DNA of 33,059 nucleotides from Paenibacillus gorillae. Its GTDB lineage: Bacteria; Bacillota; Bacilli; Paenibacillales; Paenibacillaceae. The stretch spans positions 1 through 33,059 of the forward strand of contig NZ_CBVJ010000040.1 in NCBI RefSeq assembly GCF_000513275.1, in the 5' to 3' direction. Position numbers and translations under genes: made by a program. The notes under the pieces were generated by a model, which was not told where the DNA came from, did no database searches, and saw nothing but the letters and a program-made list of their open reading frames with translations. Shown here piece by piece: positions 33,019 through 33,059 of this stretch. Numbering within the stretch: position 1 is the first letter of the stretch; every line of letters begins with the position of its first letter.

Positions 33019-33059
33019 TATGCCCCAAAAAAAGCAACCGCCTCAGGATGGATTCCCGG

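Noticed and set aside
33019..33059. Terminator after the last gene
   Set aside because: An A-run followed by a GC-rich stretch suggests one arm of a hairpin, but the window ends before the other arm can be seen.
1..33059. Mobile elements, prophage, CRISPR arrays, tRNA or rRNA genes
   Set aside because: No transposase, integrase, repeat-spacer pattern or RNA-gene motif was recognised; composition and gene style are even throughout.

Overview
The window looks like chromosomal DNA of a spore-forming Firmicute of the Paenibacillus/Cohnella type. The signs are moderate GC, strong GGAGG-type ribosome binding sites, a tricistronic gerA/gerB/gerC germination operon, an SLH-anchored glycosidase, several LacI-type sugar regulators and a complete myo-inositol operon. 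All genes lie on the minus strand except the last one (32350-33018). I see no rRNA, tRNA, CRISPR array, insertion sequence or phage gene.

Layout from low to high coordinates. (1) 87-2085: an aminoglycoside-nucleotidyltransferase-like gene, a Nudix hydrolase gene preceded by its own promoter, a 15-codon leader peptide and a five-segment switchable RNA ending in an intrinsic terminator, then an MgtC/SapB-type membrane protein. (2) 2101-9713: a family-5 (Opp/Dpp-type) ABC transporter operon transcribed as binding lipoprotein, oppB, oppC, oppD, oppF, lacI-type regulator and probably mgtC. Its promoter region carries two TTAAACCGGTTTAA palindromes and two cre-like sites. oppB is broken by one extra base in a run of seven A, and a strong hairpin separates the binding-protein gene from the permease genes. 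(3) 9788-17438: carbohydrate genes. These are a GH38-like protein (DUF5054 type), a secreted protein with two beta/gamma-crystallin domains and a Vps62-type domain, a GntR-LacI hybrid regulator, an internally deleted Nudix remnant, and a secreted GH8 glucanase/chitosanase with SLH domains. (4) 17439-18135: a frameshifted DUF7002-like gene. (5) 18252-22323: a germinant-receptor operon (gerA, gerB, gerC-like genes plus a 67-residue membrane protein). (6) 22452-32195: an inositol catabolic operon in the order iolD-iolE-iolC-iolA-iolJ-iolG-iolB, followed by a LacI-type regulator and a HAD-type gene. (7) 32350-33018: a divergent plus-strand gene of unknown function that shares its control region with iolD.

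The sugar-related units share control signals. AAGCGCTT-core palindromes of the LacI/CcpA kind sit at the promoters of the transporter, the GH8 gene and the iol operon, and a perfect cre match precedes the crystallin/Vps62 gene. Regions 2 and 3 read as scavenging of a complex glycan: surface hydrolysis, oligosaccharide import, then intracellular cleavage. That is inference. The iol operon contains the enzymes needed to take myo-inositol to DHAP, acetyl-CoA and CO2, but no inositol transporter is in view.

The most unusual element is the leader upstream of the Nudix gene (1302-1511). It has a strong promoter, a short reading frame with three adjacent His codons whose stop lies inside an RNA pairing segment, and four successive mutually exclusive helices ending in a terminator. 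It looks like a translation-sensing attenuator and does not match any riboswitch class I can recall.
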